Assembly (NCBI GenBank): GCA_045628125.1
Contig: JAZQPA010000199.1
Coordinates: 1 to 64,000, forward strand
Source of the DNA: Minthousia sp045628125
GTDB taxonomy: Bacteria > Bacteroidota > Bacteroidia > Bacteroidales > Bacteroidaceae
DNA length: 64,000 nt
Reading direction: 5' to 3'
The position numbers and the translations under genes were made by a program. Shown one piece after another: positions 7,391 to 16,405 of this stretch. Numbering within the stretch: the first letter of the stretch is position 1; the number at the start of each line of letters is the position of its first letter. Below the pieces are notes generated by a model, which did no database searches, was not told the origin of the DNA, and saw nothing but the letters and a program-made list of their open reading frames with translations.

Positions 7391-9409
7391 ATGATGAAGA
7401 GAGTAATTTTCGGCATGTTGCTGGCATTAATCGCTGTAGTTGCGCATGCTCAGGTGAACTTCACCGTTAGTCAGAAGCAGATTGCTGCTGATCAGTTTGA
7501 ATTGGTGTTTACCGGTACTATTGATGCTGGTTGGCACATTTATTCCACCACTGAAAGCAATGGTCCAATTGCCACCACATTCAATGTGGATAAGAAAAGT
7601 GGTTGCGAACCTGTTGGCCCATTGACAGCTAGCAAAAAGGCAACCAGTCATTTTGAGGAGGTATTCGATGCCAATGTAAGTTATTATGAGGGCACTGTTA
7701 CTTTTACCCAAAAGGTGAAGGTGACCGGTGAGACCTATAGCTTGGAAGGTTATTTGGAGTATGGTGCTTGCAGCAATCAGAACTGTTTGCCTCCTACTTC
7801 TGTAGATTTCAAGTATGAGGGAAAGGGTGTAGGTGCTGCTGAGGTTAAAGCTCCTGAGGCTACTCCAGCAGAAGAAACATCTCAAGAAGAGGAAGCTCCA
7901 GTTGACAATGCTGCTGTAGTTCCAGTTCCGGTGGTATCTGAAAACGGCTGGTGGACCCCAGTGATTGATGAATTGGCAAGTTTTGGCGAAGGAACTGATA
8001 CTGCTAATCGTGGATTGTTGGCTATCTTTGCATTGGGATTCTTGGGTGGTTTGATTGCCTTGTTTACTCCATGCGTATGGCCTATCATTCCAATGACTGT
8101 TAGTTTCTTCTTGAAACGCAGTAAGGATGATAAGAAGAAGGGTGTCCGTGATGCGATGACCTATGGTGTTTCCATCATCGTTATTTATGTGCTTTTAGGC
8201 TTAGCTGTGACTTTGATTTTCGGTGCCAGTGCATTGAACTCACTCTCTACAAACGCTATCTTCAATATCTTCTTCTGCCTGATGTTGGTAGTTTTTGCTG
8301 CCAGTTTCCTGGGTGGTTTCGAGATCACTCTTCCTTCTTCATGGAACAATGCCGTAGACAGCAAGGCAAGCAGCACCAGTGGTTTACTGAGCATATTCCT
8401 GATGGCATTTACCTTGTCCCTGGTTTCTTTCAGCTGTACCGGTCCTATCATTGGATTCCTGTTGGTTGAGATGGCGACTAGCGGCAGTGTGGTTGGCCCT
8501 ACCGTAGGTATGCTTGGATTCGCTGTAGCATTGGCGTTGCCATTTACTCTGTTCGCCTTGTTCCCAACATGGTTGAAGGGTATGCCAAAGAGCGGAAACT
8601 GGATGAACGTAATCAAGGTTTGTCTGGGCTTCCTGGAGTTGGCATTCTCACTGAAGTTCCTGTCTGTAGCCGATTTAGCTTATGGTTGGCACATTCTGGA
8701 TAGAGAGGTATTCTTGAGCTTGTGGATTATCATCTTTGCCCTGCTGGGCGCTTACCTGATTGGTTGGATTCGTTTCCCACACGACGAGGACGAGTACGAT
8801 GAGATGGGTGAGGTTATTATCAACCACCGTACATCGGTAACCCGTTTCTTCATGGCTTTGGTAAGTTTTGCTTTCGCTTTGTATATGGTTCCTGGTCTTT
8901 GGGGAGCACCTTGTAAGGCTGTCAGTGCTTTCGCCCCTCCAATGAATACTCAGGATTTCAATCTGTACAAGGCTAGCAGCGTAGAGGCTAAATATCACAA
9001 TTACGAGGAGGGTATGGCTGCTGCTGCCGCTCAGGGCAAGCCAGTAATGCTTGACTTTACCGGTTTCGGTTGTGTGAACTGCCGTAAGATGGAGGCTGCA
9101 GTATGGACCGATGACAAGGTAAAGAACCTGATGGAGAATGAATATGTTCTGATTACTTTGTACGTGGATGACAAGACTCCATTACCAGAAATCATCGAGG
9201 TACAGGAAAATGGCCAAACCCGTAAGTTGCGTACTTTGGGTGACAAGTGGAGCTATTTGCAGCGTACTAAGTTCGGTGCAAATGCACAGCCATTCTACGT
9301 ACTGATTGACAATGCAGGTAAGCCATTGAATAGCAGCTATAGCTATGACGAGGATATTGACAAATATGTAGACTTCTTGACTACTGGTTTAAACAATTAT
9401 GCTAAGTAA
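7391..9409 (+). CDS. dsbD: thiol:disulfide interchange protein DsbD
   Basis: 672 residues with the full three-domain plan. A signal peptide (residues 1-20) precedes an N-terminal periplasmic domain with the redox pair C127 and C132 (CSNQNCLPP). The membrane domain spans about 205-510, with the conserved intramembrane cysteines C228 (TPCVWP) and C349 (SFSCTGP). A C-terminal thioredoxin domain has C561-V-N-C564. The protein carries electrons from cytosolic thioredoxin across the inner membrane to periplasmic oxidised thiols. An acidic, A/P/E-rich linker separates the N-terminal domain from the membrane part. Its last 11 bases overlap the start of the next gene. Confidence 0.95.
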   Translation: MMKRVIFGMLLALIAVVAHAQVNFTVSQKQIAADQFELVFTGTIDAGWHIYSTTESNGPIATTFNVDKKSGCEPVGPLTASKKATSHFEEVFDANVSYYEGTVTFTQKVKVTGETYSLEGYLEYGACSNQNCLPPTSVDFKYEGKGVGAAEVKAPEATPAEETSQEEEAPVDNAAVVPVPVVSENGWWTPVIDELASFGEGTDTANRGLLAIFALGFLGGLIALFTPCVWPIIPMTVSFFLKRSKDDKKKGVRDAMTYGVSIIVIYVLLGLAVTLIFGASALNSLSTNAIFNIFFCLMLVVFAASFLGGFEITLPSSWNNAVDSKASSTSGLLSIFLMAFTLSLVSFSCTGPIIGFLLVEMATSGSVVGPTVGMLGFAVALALPFTLFALFPTWLKGMPKSGNWMNVIKVCLGFLELAFSLKFLSVADLAYGWHILDREVFLSLWIIIFALLGAYLIGWIRFPHDEDEYDEMGEVIINHRTSVTRFFMALVSFAFALYMVPGLWGAPCKAVSAFAPPMNTQDFNLYKASSVEAKYHNYEEGMAAAAAQGKPVMLDFTGFGCVNCRKMEAAVWTDDKVKNLMENEYVLITLYVDDKTPLPEIIEVQENGQTRKLRTLGDKWSYLQRTKFGANAQPFYVLIDNAGKPLNSSYSYDEDIDKYVDFLTTGLNNYAK

Positions 9410-10685
9410 TTCAGACATCGATCGCATCATTGCGCTCATTAAGCGTGAAGTTGTGCCTGCCATAGGTTGTACAGAACCTATTGCCGTAGCTCTTTGTGTG
9501 GCAAAGGCTACTGAAGCACTGGGAGAAACTCCAGAGAAGATAGAGGCACTGCTCAGCGCAAACATTTTGAAAAATGCCATGGGTGTGGGAATCCCGGGAA
9601 CAGGAATGGTAGGTTTGCCTATTGCCATCGCTTTAGGCGCTCTGGTTGGAAAAAGTGAATACCAATTAGAAGTGCTTCGTGACAGCGATGACCAATGGGT
9701 GGAGAAAGGTAAGCAGTACATTGCCGAAAACCGAATCCATATTGGGTTGAAGAACAACATCACGGAGAAACTTTACATTGAGGTTGCTGTAAAATCAGCT
9801 AATCATACCGCTACAGCTATCATTTCAGACGCACATACCCATTTTGTATACGTTGAGAAGGATGGCCAGGTAGTACTTGACGAAAAGACCCTCTCGTCTT
9901 CAGATGATACTATTGAGGAAAAGGAATTGTCCTTGCGTGAAGTCTATGAGTTTGCTACCACTACTCCTTTGGAGCAGATTGAGTTTATCAATGATGCTCG
10001 CCGCCTGAACGAGAAGGCTTCTCAGGAAGCGTTGAAGGGCAACTATGGCCATGCATTGGGTAAGACATTGAGTCGTCCTTTGGGAAAAGGAATTATGGGT
10101 GACAGTATATTCTCTCATATTCTTTCTGCAACCAGCAATGCCTGTGATGCCCGTATGGCAGGCGCCATGATTCCGGTAATGAGTAACTCTGGAAGCGGTA
10201 ATCAGGGAATTGCGGCTACCATGCCAGTGGTGGTATTTGCAGAAGAGAATCATAATACAGAAGAAGAACTGACCCGTGCTTTGGTACTTAGCCATTTGAC
10301 TGCTATTTATATCAAGCAGAGTTTAGGGCGACTGAGTGCTTTGTGCGGCTGTGTGGTGGCTTCTACTGGTTCCAGTTGTGGTATCACCTATCTGATGGGT
10401 GGAAGCTATGAACAGGTAGCTTACTCGGTAAAAAACATGATTGCCAATCTGGCAGGTATGGTTTGTGATGGTGCTAAACCGAGTTGTGCGTTAAAAGTTT
10501 CCAGCGGTGTTTCCACTGCAGTATTGTCTGCTATGCTGGCTATTCAGAACCATCACGTAACCTCTGTAGAAGGCTTGATTGAGGACGATGTAGACCGCTG
10601 CATACACAATCTGACTCGCATTGGTGCCAAAGGAATGGATGAAACTGATAGGCTCGTTTTGGATATTATGACTCATAAACAATAA
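9399..10685 (+). CDS. L-cysteine desulfidase / UPF0597 (CyuA, YhaM-like) protein
   Basis: 428 residues, cytosolic, similar over the full length to the UPF0597/CyuA family, which is related to the alpha part of Fe-S L-serine dehydratases. Cysteines expected to hold an oxygen-sensitive Fe-S cluster are present: C24 in AIGCTEP, then ALCGC, SSCGI and MVCDGAKPSC in the C-terminal third. CyuA degrades cysteine to pyruvate, ammonia and sulfide in anaerobic enterobacteria; that role here is inferred. The ATG lies inside dsbD (11-base overlap in another frame), implying translational coupling. A clear terminator follows at 10690-10715. Confidence 0.85.
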   Translation: MLSNSDIDRIIALIKREVVPAIGCTEPIAVALCVAKATEALGETPEKIEALLSANILKNAMGVGIPGTGMVGLPIAIALGALVGKSEYQLEVLRDSDDQWVEKGKQYIAENRIHIGLKNNITEKLYIEVAVKSANHTATAIISDAHTHFVYVEKDGQVVLDEKTLSSSDDTIEEKELSLREVYEFATTTPLEQIEFINDARRLNEKASQEALKGNYGHALGKTLSRPLGKGIMGDSIFSHILSATSNACDARMAGAMIPVMSNSGSGNQGIAATMPVVVFAEENHNTEEELTRALVLSHLTAIYIKQSLGRLSALCGCVVASTGSSCGITYLMGGSYEQVAYSVKNMIANLAGMVCDGAKPSCALKVSSGVSTAVLSAMLAIQNHHVTSVEGLIEDDVDRCIHNLTRIGAKGMDETDRLVLDIMTHKQ

Positions 10686-10689
10686 GTTA

Positions 10690-10715
10690 AAGGCTCCCGT
10701 GAGGGAGCCTTTTTT
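10690..10715 (+). terminator. Rho-independent terminator
   Basis: A 9-bp perfect stem AAGGCTCCC / GGGAGCCTT with loop GTGA, followed by TTTTTT. It lies 4 bases after the desulfidase stop. Confidence 0.93.
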
Positions 10716-11025
10716 GTTGATGAATATCAAGATATTGCCTATAAATCGTGTTAAATCTGCATATTTTGTCTTTTTATAAGAACAAATCACCTTATCTTTG
10801 CACCCGTAAAAAGCATAAAAAGTTCATATTCTGCATTATCGGGTAAGCGTAACCGGTATAAAAGTGGAATAATTTGCCAATATGGATTCTATAGTGATAG
10901 AGTTTTGGCCAAATTGCAATGATTGTTAGTAACAGAGATGTTGCGGTAATTCTTTTCTCACCCCGTTACTGCAGCACAGGCAAACGCTATTTTCAGTGCC
11001 TGTGTATCTCTTAAATATTAGTAAG
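10716..11025 (+). other. Gene-free stretch: promoter and long structured leader before the lysozyme-like gene
   Basis: A -7 element TATCTTTG lies at 10793-10800, about 225 bases before the next start codon. Three hairpins can be drawn in the leader. The first pairs 10871-10880 with 10905-10915 (one bulged C) and encloses TCTAT(agtg)ATAGA at 10888-10901. The second pairs AGTAAC 10928-10933 with GTTACT 10965-10970. The third pairs CACAGGCA 10975-10982 with TGCCTGTG 10997-11004. No known riboswitch class is recognised and no open frame of interest is present. It may be a cis-regulatory leader or an independent small RNA. Confidence 0.45.
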
Positions 11026-11445
11026 ATGAGAAATTTTATTTATGTAATGATGCTGGTGTCGTTTTTTTGGTCTTCTTCATTAGATTGTATGGCCAAGGGA
11101 AAGAATATCGAGCAAATTAAAGCTAAACATGACTATACTGAACTTATTGAGGCTATTATCACAGTGGAAAGCAAAGGAGATGCAAAAGCTGTTAGTCCCA
11201 ATGGAAAATGTTGCGGAGTATTGCAGATTACCCCTATTCTCGTTCAGGAGGTAAATAATATTCTAGGTTCAGAGAAGTATACTCTTCAAGATCGATTTGA
11301 TAGAGAAAAATCAATCGAAATGTTCTATATCATGCAGGATGCTCACAACCCGACTCATGATATGCGTCAGGCGGTGAAAATTTGGAATCGTGCTGAGTGG
11401 TATTATAAGAAGGTGATGAATGAATACAATAAGACCAAGGTTTAA
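11026..11445 (+). CDS. small secreted lysozyme-like / SLT-type transglycosylase domain protein
   Basis: 139 residues. A hydrophobic signal segment (about residues 4-20) is followed by one compact domain whose core ITVESKGDAKAVSPNGKCCG with GVLQIT resembles the goose-lysozyme/SLT motif E-S-x5-A-x-S-x-x-G-x-x-G-x-x-Q, with E48 as the putative catalytic acid. The product would act on peptidoglycan in the periplasm. A start 30 bases upstream is possible, but this ATG directly precedes the signal-like MRNFIYVMM. The last codons and the stop lie inside a 32-base palindromic terminator. It is a single gene with a long structured leader. Assignment to the fold is from motif spacing only. Confidence 0.65.
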   Translation: MRNFIYVMMLVSFFWSSSLDCMAKGKNIEQIKAKHDYTELIEAIITVESKGDAKAVSPNGKCCGVLQITPILVQEVNNILGSEKYTLQDRFDREKSIEMFYIMQDAHNPTHDMRQAVKIWNRAEWYYKKVMNEYNKTKV

Positions 11446-11459
11446 ACCTTGGTCTTATT
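11428..11459. terminator. Perfect 32-base palindrome, bidirectional terminator
   Basis: AATAAGACCAAGGTTT (11428-11443) is followed immediately by its exact complement (to 11459), with T-rich sequence on the plus side and the A-rich complement on the other. It ends both the lysozyme-like gene (plus) and the GH94 gene (minus, stop at 11466). The plus-strand stop codon, 11443-11445, lies at the centre. Confidence 0.9.
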
Positions 11460-11465
11460 TGTTTT

Positions 11466-13952
11466 TTATCCCATAATGACTTCAACGGTATGCTGTCCTG
11501 GAGCATGTTTAACATGCTTGCCGGTTTGAGCAACTCCGTCAACAGTAATCTGTTTTACGCCCTTCTGTACGCCGTAAGGGTTCTTGATGGTAATGTTATA
11601 GGTGGCGCCTCGTAAAACTCGTTTCACGCTGTATTCCTTCATGTCTGATGGAATACATGGATCGATGACAATTCCATCATAAACGGGTTGTACACCTAAA
11701 ATAAATTGAGTAATGGTATACCAGTTCCATGCAGCGGTTCCTGTCAGCCAACTGTTTTTGCCTTCGCCAGGACGGGCAGCATCTTTACCGGCTACCATCT
11801 GGCTGTATACATATGGCTCAACCTTATGCAGATCCTGATCCTTAACCCAAGCAGGACATATCTTTGTGTAGTGCTCCCAAGCATCATTTCCGCGTCCGGC
11901 AACGGTTTCGCCAATAATGACCCATGGATTATTATGGCAGAAAATACCCGCATTTTCCTTGTATCCGGCAGGATAAGAACTGATTTCGCCCATCTCCACA
12001 TGATAGGTGGTAAATGCTGGCCAGTTTAAGACCAAACCATGCTCGCAATCCAAGTATTTCTTGCAGGAATCCAGTGCCTTGTCTACCATGCCATCTTCCA
12101 AACCGATACCGGCCATAGTGCAGAAGCCCTGGCTTTCAATGAAGATTTTGCCTTCTTCATTCTCATTAGAACCGATCTTATTGCCGAAATAGTCATAGGC
12201 ACGCAGATACCATTCACCGTCCCAACCATGCTTCTTAACAGCCTCTATCATGTTATCAATGCACTTCTGAGCACGTCCGGCTTCTTCACTATTACCTAAT
12301 TGCTGACATAATTCAACATAGTCTTTACCCACCAGAACAAACAAGCCGGCAATCATCAGTGATTCTGCTTTGCTGCCCTCTGTCTTATTCTCGGTAGTTT
12401 GGAAACTTTCATTTGGATCCCATGAGAAGCAGTTCAGGTTCAGGCAGTCGTTCCAGTCGGCACGGCCGATTAGTGGCAGCATATGAGGACCAAGATTGTT
12501 GACTACATGATTGAATGAGATCTTCAGATGCTCCATCAAAGGAACCTCAGAACCTGGTTGGTTGTCCCATGGCACCATCTCATCAAGGATAGAGAAATCG
12601 CCTGTTTCCTTAATGTAAGCCACAGTACCAAAGATTAACCACATAGGGTCATCGTTGAATCCACCGCCAATGTCGTTGTTTCCACGCTTAGTCAATGGCT
12701 GGTACTGGTGATAGCAGCCGCCGTCAGCGAACTGGGTAGAGGCGATGTCAATTATTCTCTCGCGTGCGCGCTCCGGAATCTGATGAACGAAACCTACCAA
12801 GTCCTGATTGCTGTCGCGGAATCCCATGCCTCGGCCAATGCCGCTCTCAAAGAAGCTGGCACTGCGGCTAAAGTTGAAGGTAATCATACACTGGTACTGG
12901 TTCCAAATGTTGACCATTCTGTCCAAACGCTCATCCGAACTCTGAACGGAATACTTATCCAGCAACTCATCCCACATGCCGCTCAATTGGGCAAAGGCCT
13001 CGTCTACGGCTTCTACGGTAGAGAAACGCTCAATCAGTTGGCGTGCCTTCTTCTTATTGACTAAAGTGTGATCGCTAGCTTGAGACGAAATGAGAGTACC
13101 TGCCTTTTTGCGCTCTACATCCTCATCAGAGAATTTCTCGTCCTGGGCATTTTCTACATATCCTAACAGGAAGATGTAATCTTTGCTTTCACCTGGTTGC
13201 AGTTCCACCTCAATATAATGTGAGGCGATTGGACTCCATCCGTGAGCAAGACTATTGGATGGCTTGCCTGCCATGACACACTGGGGATCAGCAAATTCAT
13301 TGTATAAGCCGATAAAACTCTCGCGGTCGGTATCATAACCCTGCACAGGTACGTTTACGCTATAGAAGGCATAGTGATTGCGGCGCTCTTTATATTCTGT
13401 CTTGTGATAAATAACGCTGCCATCAATTTCCACCTCACCAGTTGAGAAGTTACGCTGGAAATTCTCCATGTCGGTAGCTGCATTCCACAGACACCACTCA
13501 GCAAAAGAGAACAGTTTGATGCGTTTTACCTCATTGGTGGTATTGGTCAATGTCACTTTCTGCACCTCGGCCCAGGTCTTCAATGGAACAAAGAAGAGTA
13601 CACTTGCTGTGATGCCGTTCTTGCTACCGGTGATGCGAGTGTAATTCATACCGTGACGGCACTCATAGCTGTCTAATGGTGTTTTACATGGTTTCCAACC
13701 TGCATTCCATACTGTGCCGTTGTCATTGATGTAAAAATACCTGCCGCCATTATCCATTGGAACTCCGTTGTAACGGTAACGGGTAATTCTGCGGAACTTA
13801 GCGTCCTTGTAGAAACTGTATCCGCCTGCCGTGTTGGAAATCAGTGAGAAGAAATCCTCATTGCCCAAATAATTGATCCATGGCCAGGGTGTGGCAGGGT
13901 CAGTAATGACATACTCGCGATGAGCGTCATCAAAATGTCCGTATTCTTTCAT
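11466..13952 (-). CDS. GH94 cellobiose phosphorylase
   Basis: 828 residues from the ATG at 13952. The start MKEYGHFDDAHREYVITDP matches the family N-terminus; upstream codons are not conserved and lie in a repeat-like spacer. The protein splits a beta-1,4-glucosidic disaccharide with phosphate to glucose 1-phosphate plus glucose. The catalytic Asp of the signature RADWNDC is near residue 502, followed by LNLNCFSWDPNESF. There is no signal peptide, so it is cytosolic, as expected for a phosphorylase. It lies 56 bases after the secreted GH3 enzyme gene, and the pair fits beta-glucan or cellodextrin use: GH3 outside, phosphorolysis inside. Chitobiose or laminaribiose phosphorylase activity is a less likely alternative. 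Confidence 0.9.
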   Translation of the reverse strand: MKEYGHFDDAHREYVITDPATPWPWINYLGNEDFFSLISNTAGGYSFYKDAKFRRITRYRYNGVPMDNGGRYFYINDNGTVWNAGWKPCKTPLDSYECRHGMNYTRITGSKNGITASVLFFVPLKTWAEVQKVTLTNTTNEVKRIKLFSFAEWCLWNAATDMENFQRNFSTGEVEIDGSVIYHKTEYKERRNHYAFYSVNVPVQGYDTDRESFIGLYNEFADPQCVMAGKPSNSLAHGWSPIASHYIEVELQPGESKDYIFLLGYVENAQDEKFSDEDVERKKAGTLISSQASDHTLVNKKKARQLIERFSTVEAVDEAFAQLSGMWDELLDKYSVQSSDERLDRMVNIWNQYQCMITFNFSRSASFFESGIGRGMGFRDSNQDLVGFVHQIPERARERIIDIASTQFADGGCYHQYQPLTKRGNNDIGGGFNDDPMWLIFGTVAYIKETGDFSILDEMVPWDNQPGSEVPLMEHLKISFNHVVNNLGPHMLPLIGRADWNDCLNLNCFSWDPNESFQTTENKTEGSKAESLMIAGLFVLVGKDYVELCQQLGNSEEAGRAQKCIDNMIEAVKKHGWDGEWYLRAYDYFGNKIGSNENEEGKIFIESQGFCTMAGIGLEDGMVDKALDSCKKYLDCEHGLVLNWPAFTTYHVEMGEISSYPAGYKENAGIFCHNNPWVIIGETVAGRGNDAWEHYTKICPAWVKDQDLHKVEPYVYSQMVAGKDAARPGEGKNSWLTGTAAWNWYTITQFILGVQPVYDGIVIDPCIPSDMKEYSVKRVLRGATYNITIKNPYGVQKGVKQITVDGVAQTGKHVKHAPGQHTVEVIMG

Positions 13953-13968
13953 GCTTGATGTATTGAGG

Positions 13969-14005
13969 ATTGAGAATTGAGGAGTCGTCCCCTCAATCCC
14001 CAATC
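13969..14005 (-). repeat. Imperfect inverted repeat between the GH3 and GH94 genes
   Basis: The spacer folds into a long imperfect hairpin (arms built from GATTGAG/ATTGAGGAG and CCCCTCAATCCCCAATC, loop TCGT). There is no T-run on the minus strand after it, so full termination is not expected. It may adjust the ratio of the two products. Confidence 0.5.
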
Positions 14006-14008
14006 AAA

Positions 14009-16381
14009 TTAAATTTCGTCCTCACGGTTAGGAGTGTTCCACTTTTTGGTCTCAGAGCAGTTGAACATGACAGCCTGATCACCAATCTTTGCGCGGAATT
14101 CACCTTTCTCCAAAACCCACTTCTCATCATATCCTACGAATGCCAGGTCGCTACCCTTAACTTTCAGGGTGACGGTCTTTGTCTCGCCTGGATTCAAAGC
14201 GACCTTATCGAATGCACGCAGACGCTTGTTGTCTGGAGTGATGCTTGCCACTAAGTCGGAAATGAACAAGAGTACAGGCTCCTTGCCGGCAACTTTACCG
14301 GTATTGGTTACGTCTACAGTAAATGTCAGTTCGTCGTTAGCAGTGAAGGTAGTCTTGTCCAGTTTCAGGTTGCTATACTGATAAGTGGTGTAGCTCAAAC
14401 CATGGCCAAACTCATACAATGCGTCAATCTTAGCATCATAATTGTAGTTTCCGCTCATGGTTGAAACGCTCTCACCTGGCTTGAAATCGTAAGTGCTCAG
14501 TGAGTTGATTGAACCTGGGTAGGTGAAAGGAAGTTTTGCGCTAAAGTTTGCTTCACCTGCCAGCAAGTTGGCCAATGCCACACCGCCATAGTTGCTAGGC
14601 AACAGGGCGTCAATGGTAGCCTTTGACAATGGCTCAATATCCTTAATGATACGTGGACGACCTTCGTTCAGCACCATAACGATAGGCTTTCCAGTTGCGG
14701 CCAAAGCCTTAACCAGATTCTGCTGTGTAGGGCTCAGATTAAAGTCGCTCAAGTTTCCTGGGGTCTCAGCATAGCTGTTCTCGCCGATTACTGCAATGAT
14801 TACGTCAACACCAGCTGCAGCCTTCACTGCTGCATCGATGTTTGGCTCATTCTCCAACTCAAAGTTGACCTGCATACCGCCATTCTGGTAGGTTACACCC
14901 TCAGCCAAAGTTACATTTTCTGCACCGAACTTGTCGCGGATTGCCTCATAGAATGTCTTGTAGCCCAGTTCATCGTGAACGCGAACGCTTCCATCGCCCT
15001 GCCAGGTGTAGCTCCAACCGCCATTCTGTGGACGGAGGTTGTTGCTGTTAGGACCGGTTACCAGAATCTTAACACCTTTCTTCAGAGGCAGGATGTTCTC
15101 GTTGTTCTTCAACAGAATAATACTCTCTTCTGCCATCTTGGTTGCCAAAGCTGCAGATTTTGCAGAACCGAACTCTGGGTATTTTTTTGCCAACTTAGCG
15201 TAATCGATATCCCAAGTCTTCTTGTCATCTAAGCGGAGACGGAACTTCAGACGCAGGATACGGCGAACGGCATCATCAATACGGCTCATCTTTACACGGC
15301 CTTCGTTAACCAACTCCTTAAGCAAGTCACAGAAATCAGTGCTATATGGATCCATGCTCATATCAATTCCAGCATTGATGGCCAGCTCGATGGCTTCCTT
15401 CTTGTCGGCAGCAATGTGGTCACGGTTCCACAGGTTGTCGATATCTGCCCAGTCGGTTACAATCATGCCATCCCAGTTCAAACCTTCCTTGAACCACTCG
15501 GTCAACAAACGGTGGTTGGCATGCAGAGGCATACCGTTATTATTTGCTGAATTCACCATAATTGACAGAGCGCCAGCCTTAGCGCAGTTCTTGAACGGCT
15601 CGAAATATTTCTCACGTAATTCACGTTCGGAAACAGACGATGGAGTACGGTCCTTTCCATTGATAGGATTACCATAAGCAATATAGTGCTTCAGACATGC
15701 TGCAGCATGAAAATCGTCAATGTTGTTAGGATCAGTACCCTGGAAACCTTTGACAGCCTGAACGGCCATAACTGAGTTCAGCAATGGATCCTCACCGAAG
15801 CTTTCCCACATACGGCTCCACATTGGCTGGCGGCCAAGGTCCATAACAGGGGCATAAATCCAAGGAATAAGTCCGGCCTTGCTCTCGTAAGCACAAATCT
15901 CTGCTACTTGGAATGGGAACTCCTTATTAAATGAAGCAGCTTGATTGATGGATTGTGGGAACAAGGTACCGCCATAGGTATAGGTGGTTCCATGCATCTG
16001 GTCTACACCGTAAATCTGAGCGATACCGCTAGCTTTCTCTGAAGCCAGATTCAGTTGACGGATACCTTCTGCCCATGCCTTTGGAGTCTGAGCAAAACTC
16101 AGTGGAACATTCAGAATAGAACCAACCTTATAGTCATCAAATAATTTCTTCATACCGTCTTGGCTAACCTTCCATGCATCTCGGCTACTCCAATCGGTGA
16201 CGACGTCAACAGTAATTTCACACATCTGGCCAATTTTCTGATCCAGAGTCATTTTAGCCAGCGCAGCTTCAACCTTTGCTTCAATTGCAGCATTGTATGG
16301 TATAGCTGGCTTAACTTTGTTTTGTGCCATGGCAGTAACGCTCAAACACAGAGCGGCTGCTAATGTCCATAATTGTTTCAT
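14009..16381 (-). CDS. GH3 beta-glucosidase, exported
   Basis: 790 residues. A signal peptide ends near residue 19 (AMAQ). The GH3 N-terminal barrel (about 30-390) carries the nucleophile D310 in MIVTDWADI and the substrate-binding KHYIAYG at 221-227. The alpha/beta sandwich domain (about 410-640) and a C-terminal fibronectin-III-like domain (about 690-785) follow, as in BglX. It should release glucose from beta-linked glucans or cello-oligosaccharides in the periplasm. It is 24 bases downstream of dgt on the same strand with no -7 element between, and upstream of the GH94 phosphorylase. Beta-xylosidase activity cannot be excluded. Confidence 0.93.
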   Translation of the reverse strand: MKQLWTLAAALCLSVTAMAQNKVKPAIPYNAAIEAKVEAALAKMTLDQKIGQMCEITVDVVTDWSSRDAWKVSQDGMKKLFDDYKVGSILNVPLSFAQTPKAWAEGIRQLNLASEKASGIAQIYGVDQMHGTTYTYGGTLFPQSINQAASFNKEFPFQVAEICAYESKAGLIPWIYAPVMDLGRQPMWSRMWESFGEDPLLNSVMAVQAVKGFQGTDPNNIDDFHAAACLKHYIAYGNPINGKDRTPSSVSERELREKYFEPFKNCAKAGALSIMVNSANNNGMPLHANHRLLTEWFKEGLNWDGMIVTDWADIDNLWNRDHIAADKKEAIELAINAGIDMSMDPYSTDFCDLLKELVNEGRVKMSRIDDAVRRILRLKFRLRLDDKKTWDIDYAKLAKKYPEFGSAKSAALATKMAEESIILLKNNENILPLKKGVKILVTGPNSNNLRPQNGGWSYTWQGDGSVRVHDELGYKTFYEAIRDKFGAENVTLAEGVTYQNGGMQVNFELENEPNIDAAVKAAAGVDVIIAVIGENSYAETPGNLSDFNLSPTQQNLVKALAATGKPIVMVLNEGRPRIIKDIEPLSKATIDALLPSNYGGVALANLLAGEANFSAKLPFTYPGSINSLSTYDFKPGESVSTMSGNYNYDAKIDALYEFGHGLSYTTYQYSNLKLDKTTFTANDELTFTVDVTNTGKVAGKEPVLLFISDLVASITPDNKRLRAFDKVALNPGETKTVTLKVKGSDLAFVGYDEKWVLEKGEFRAKIGDQAVMFNCSETKKWNTPNREDEI

Positions 16382-16405
16382 ACTCTTTATTTGGTTTTAG
16401 AATGG

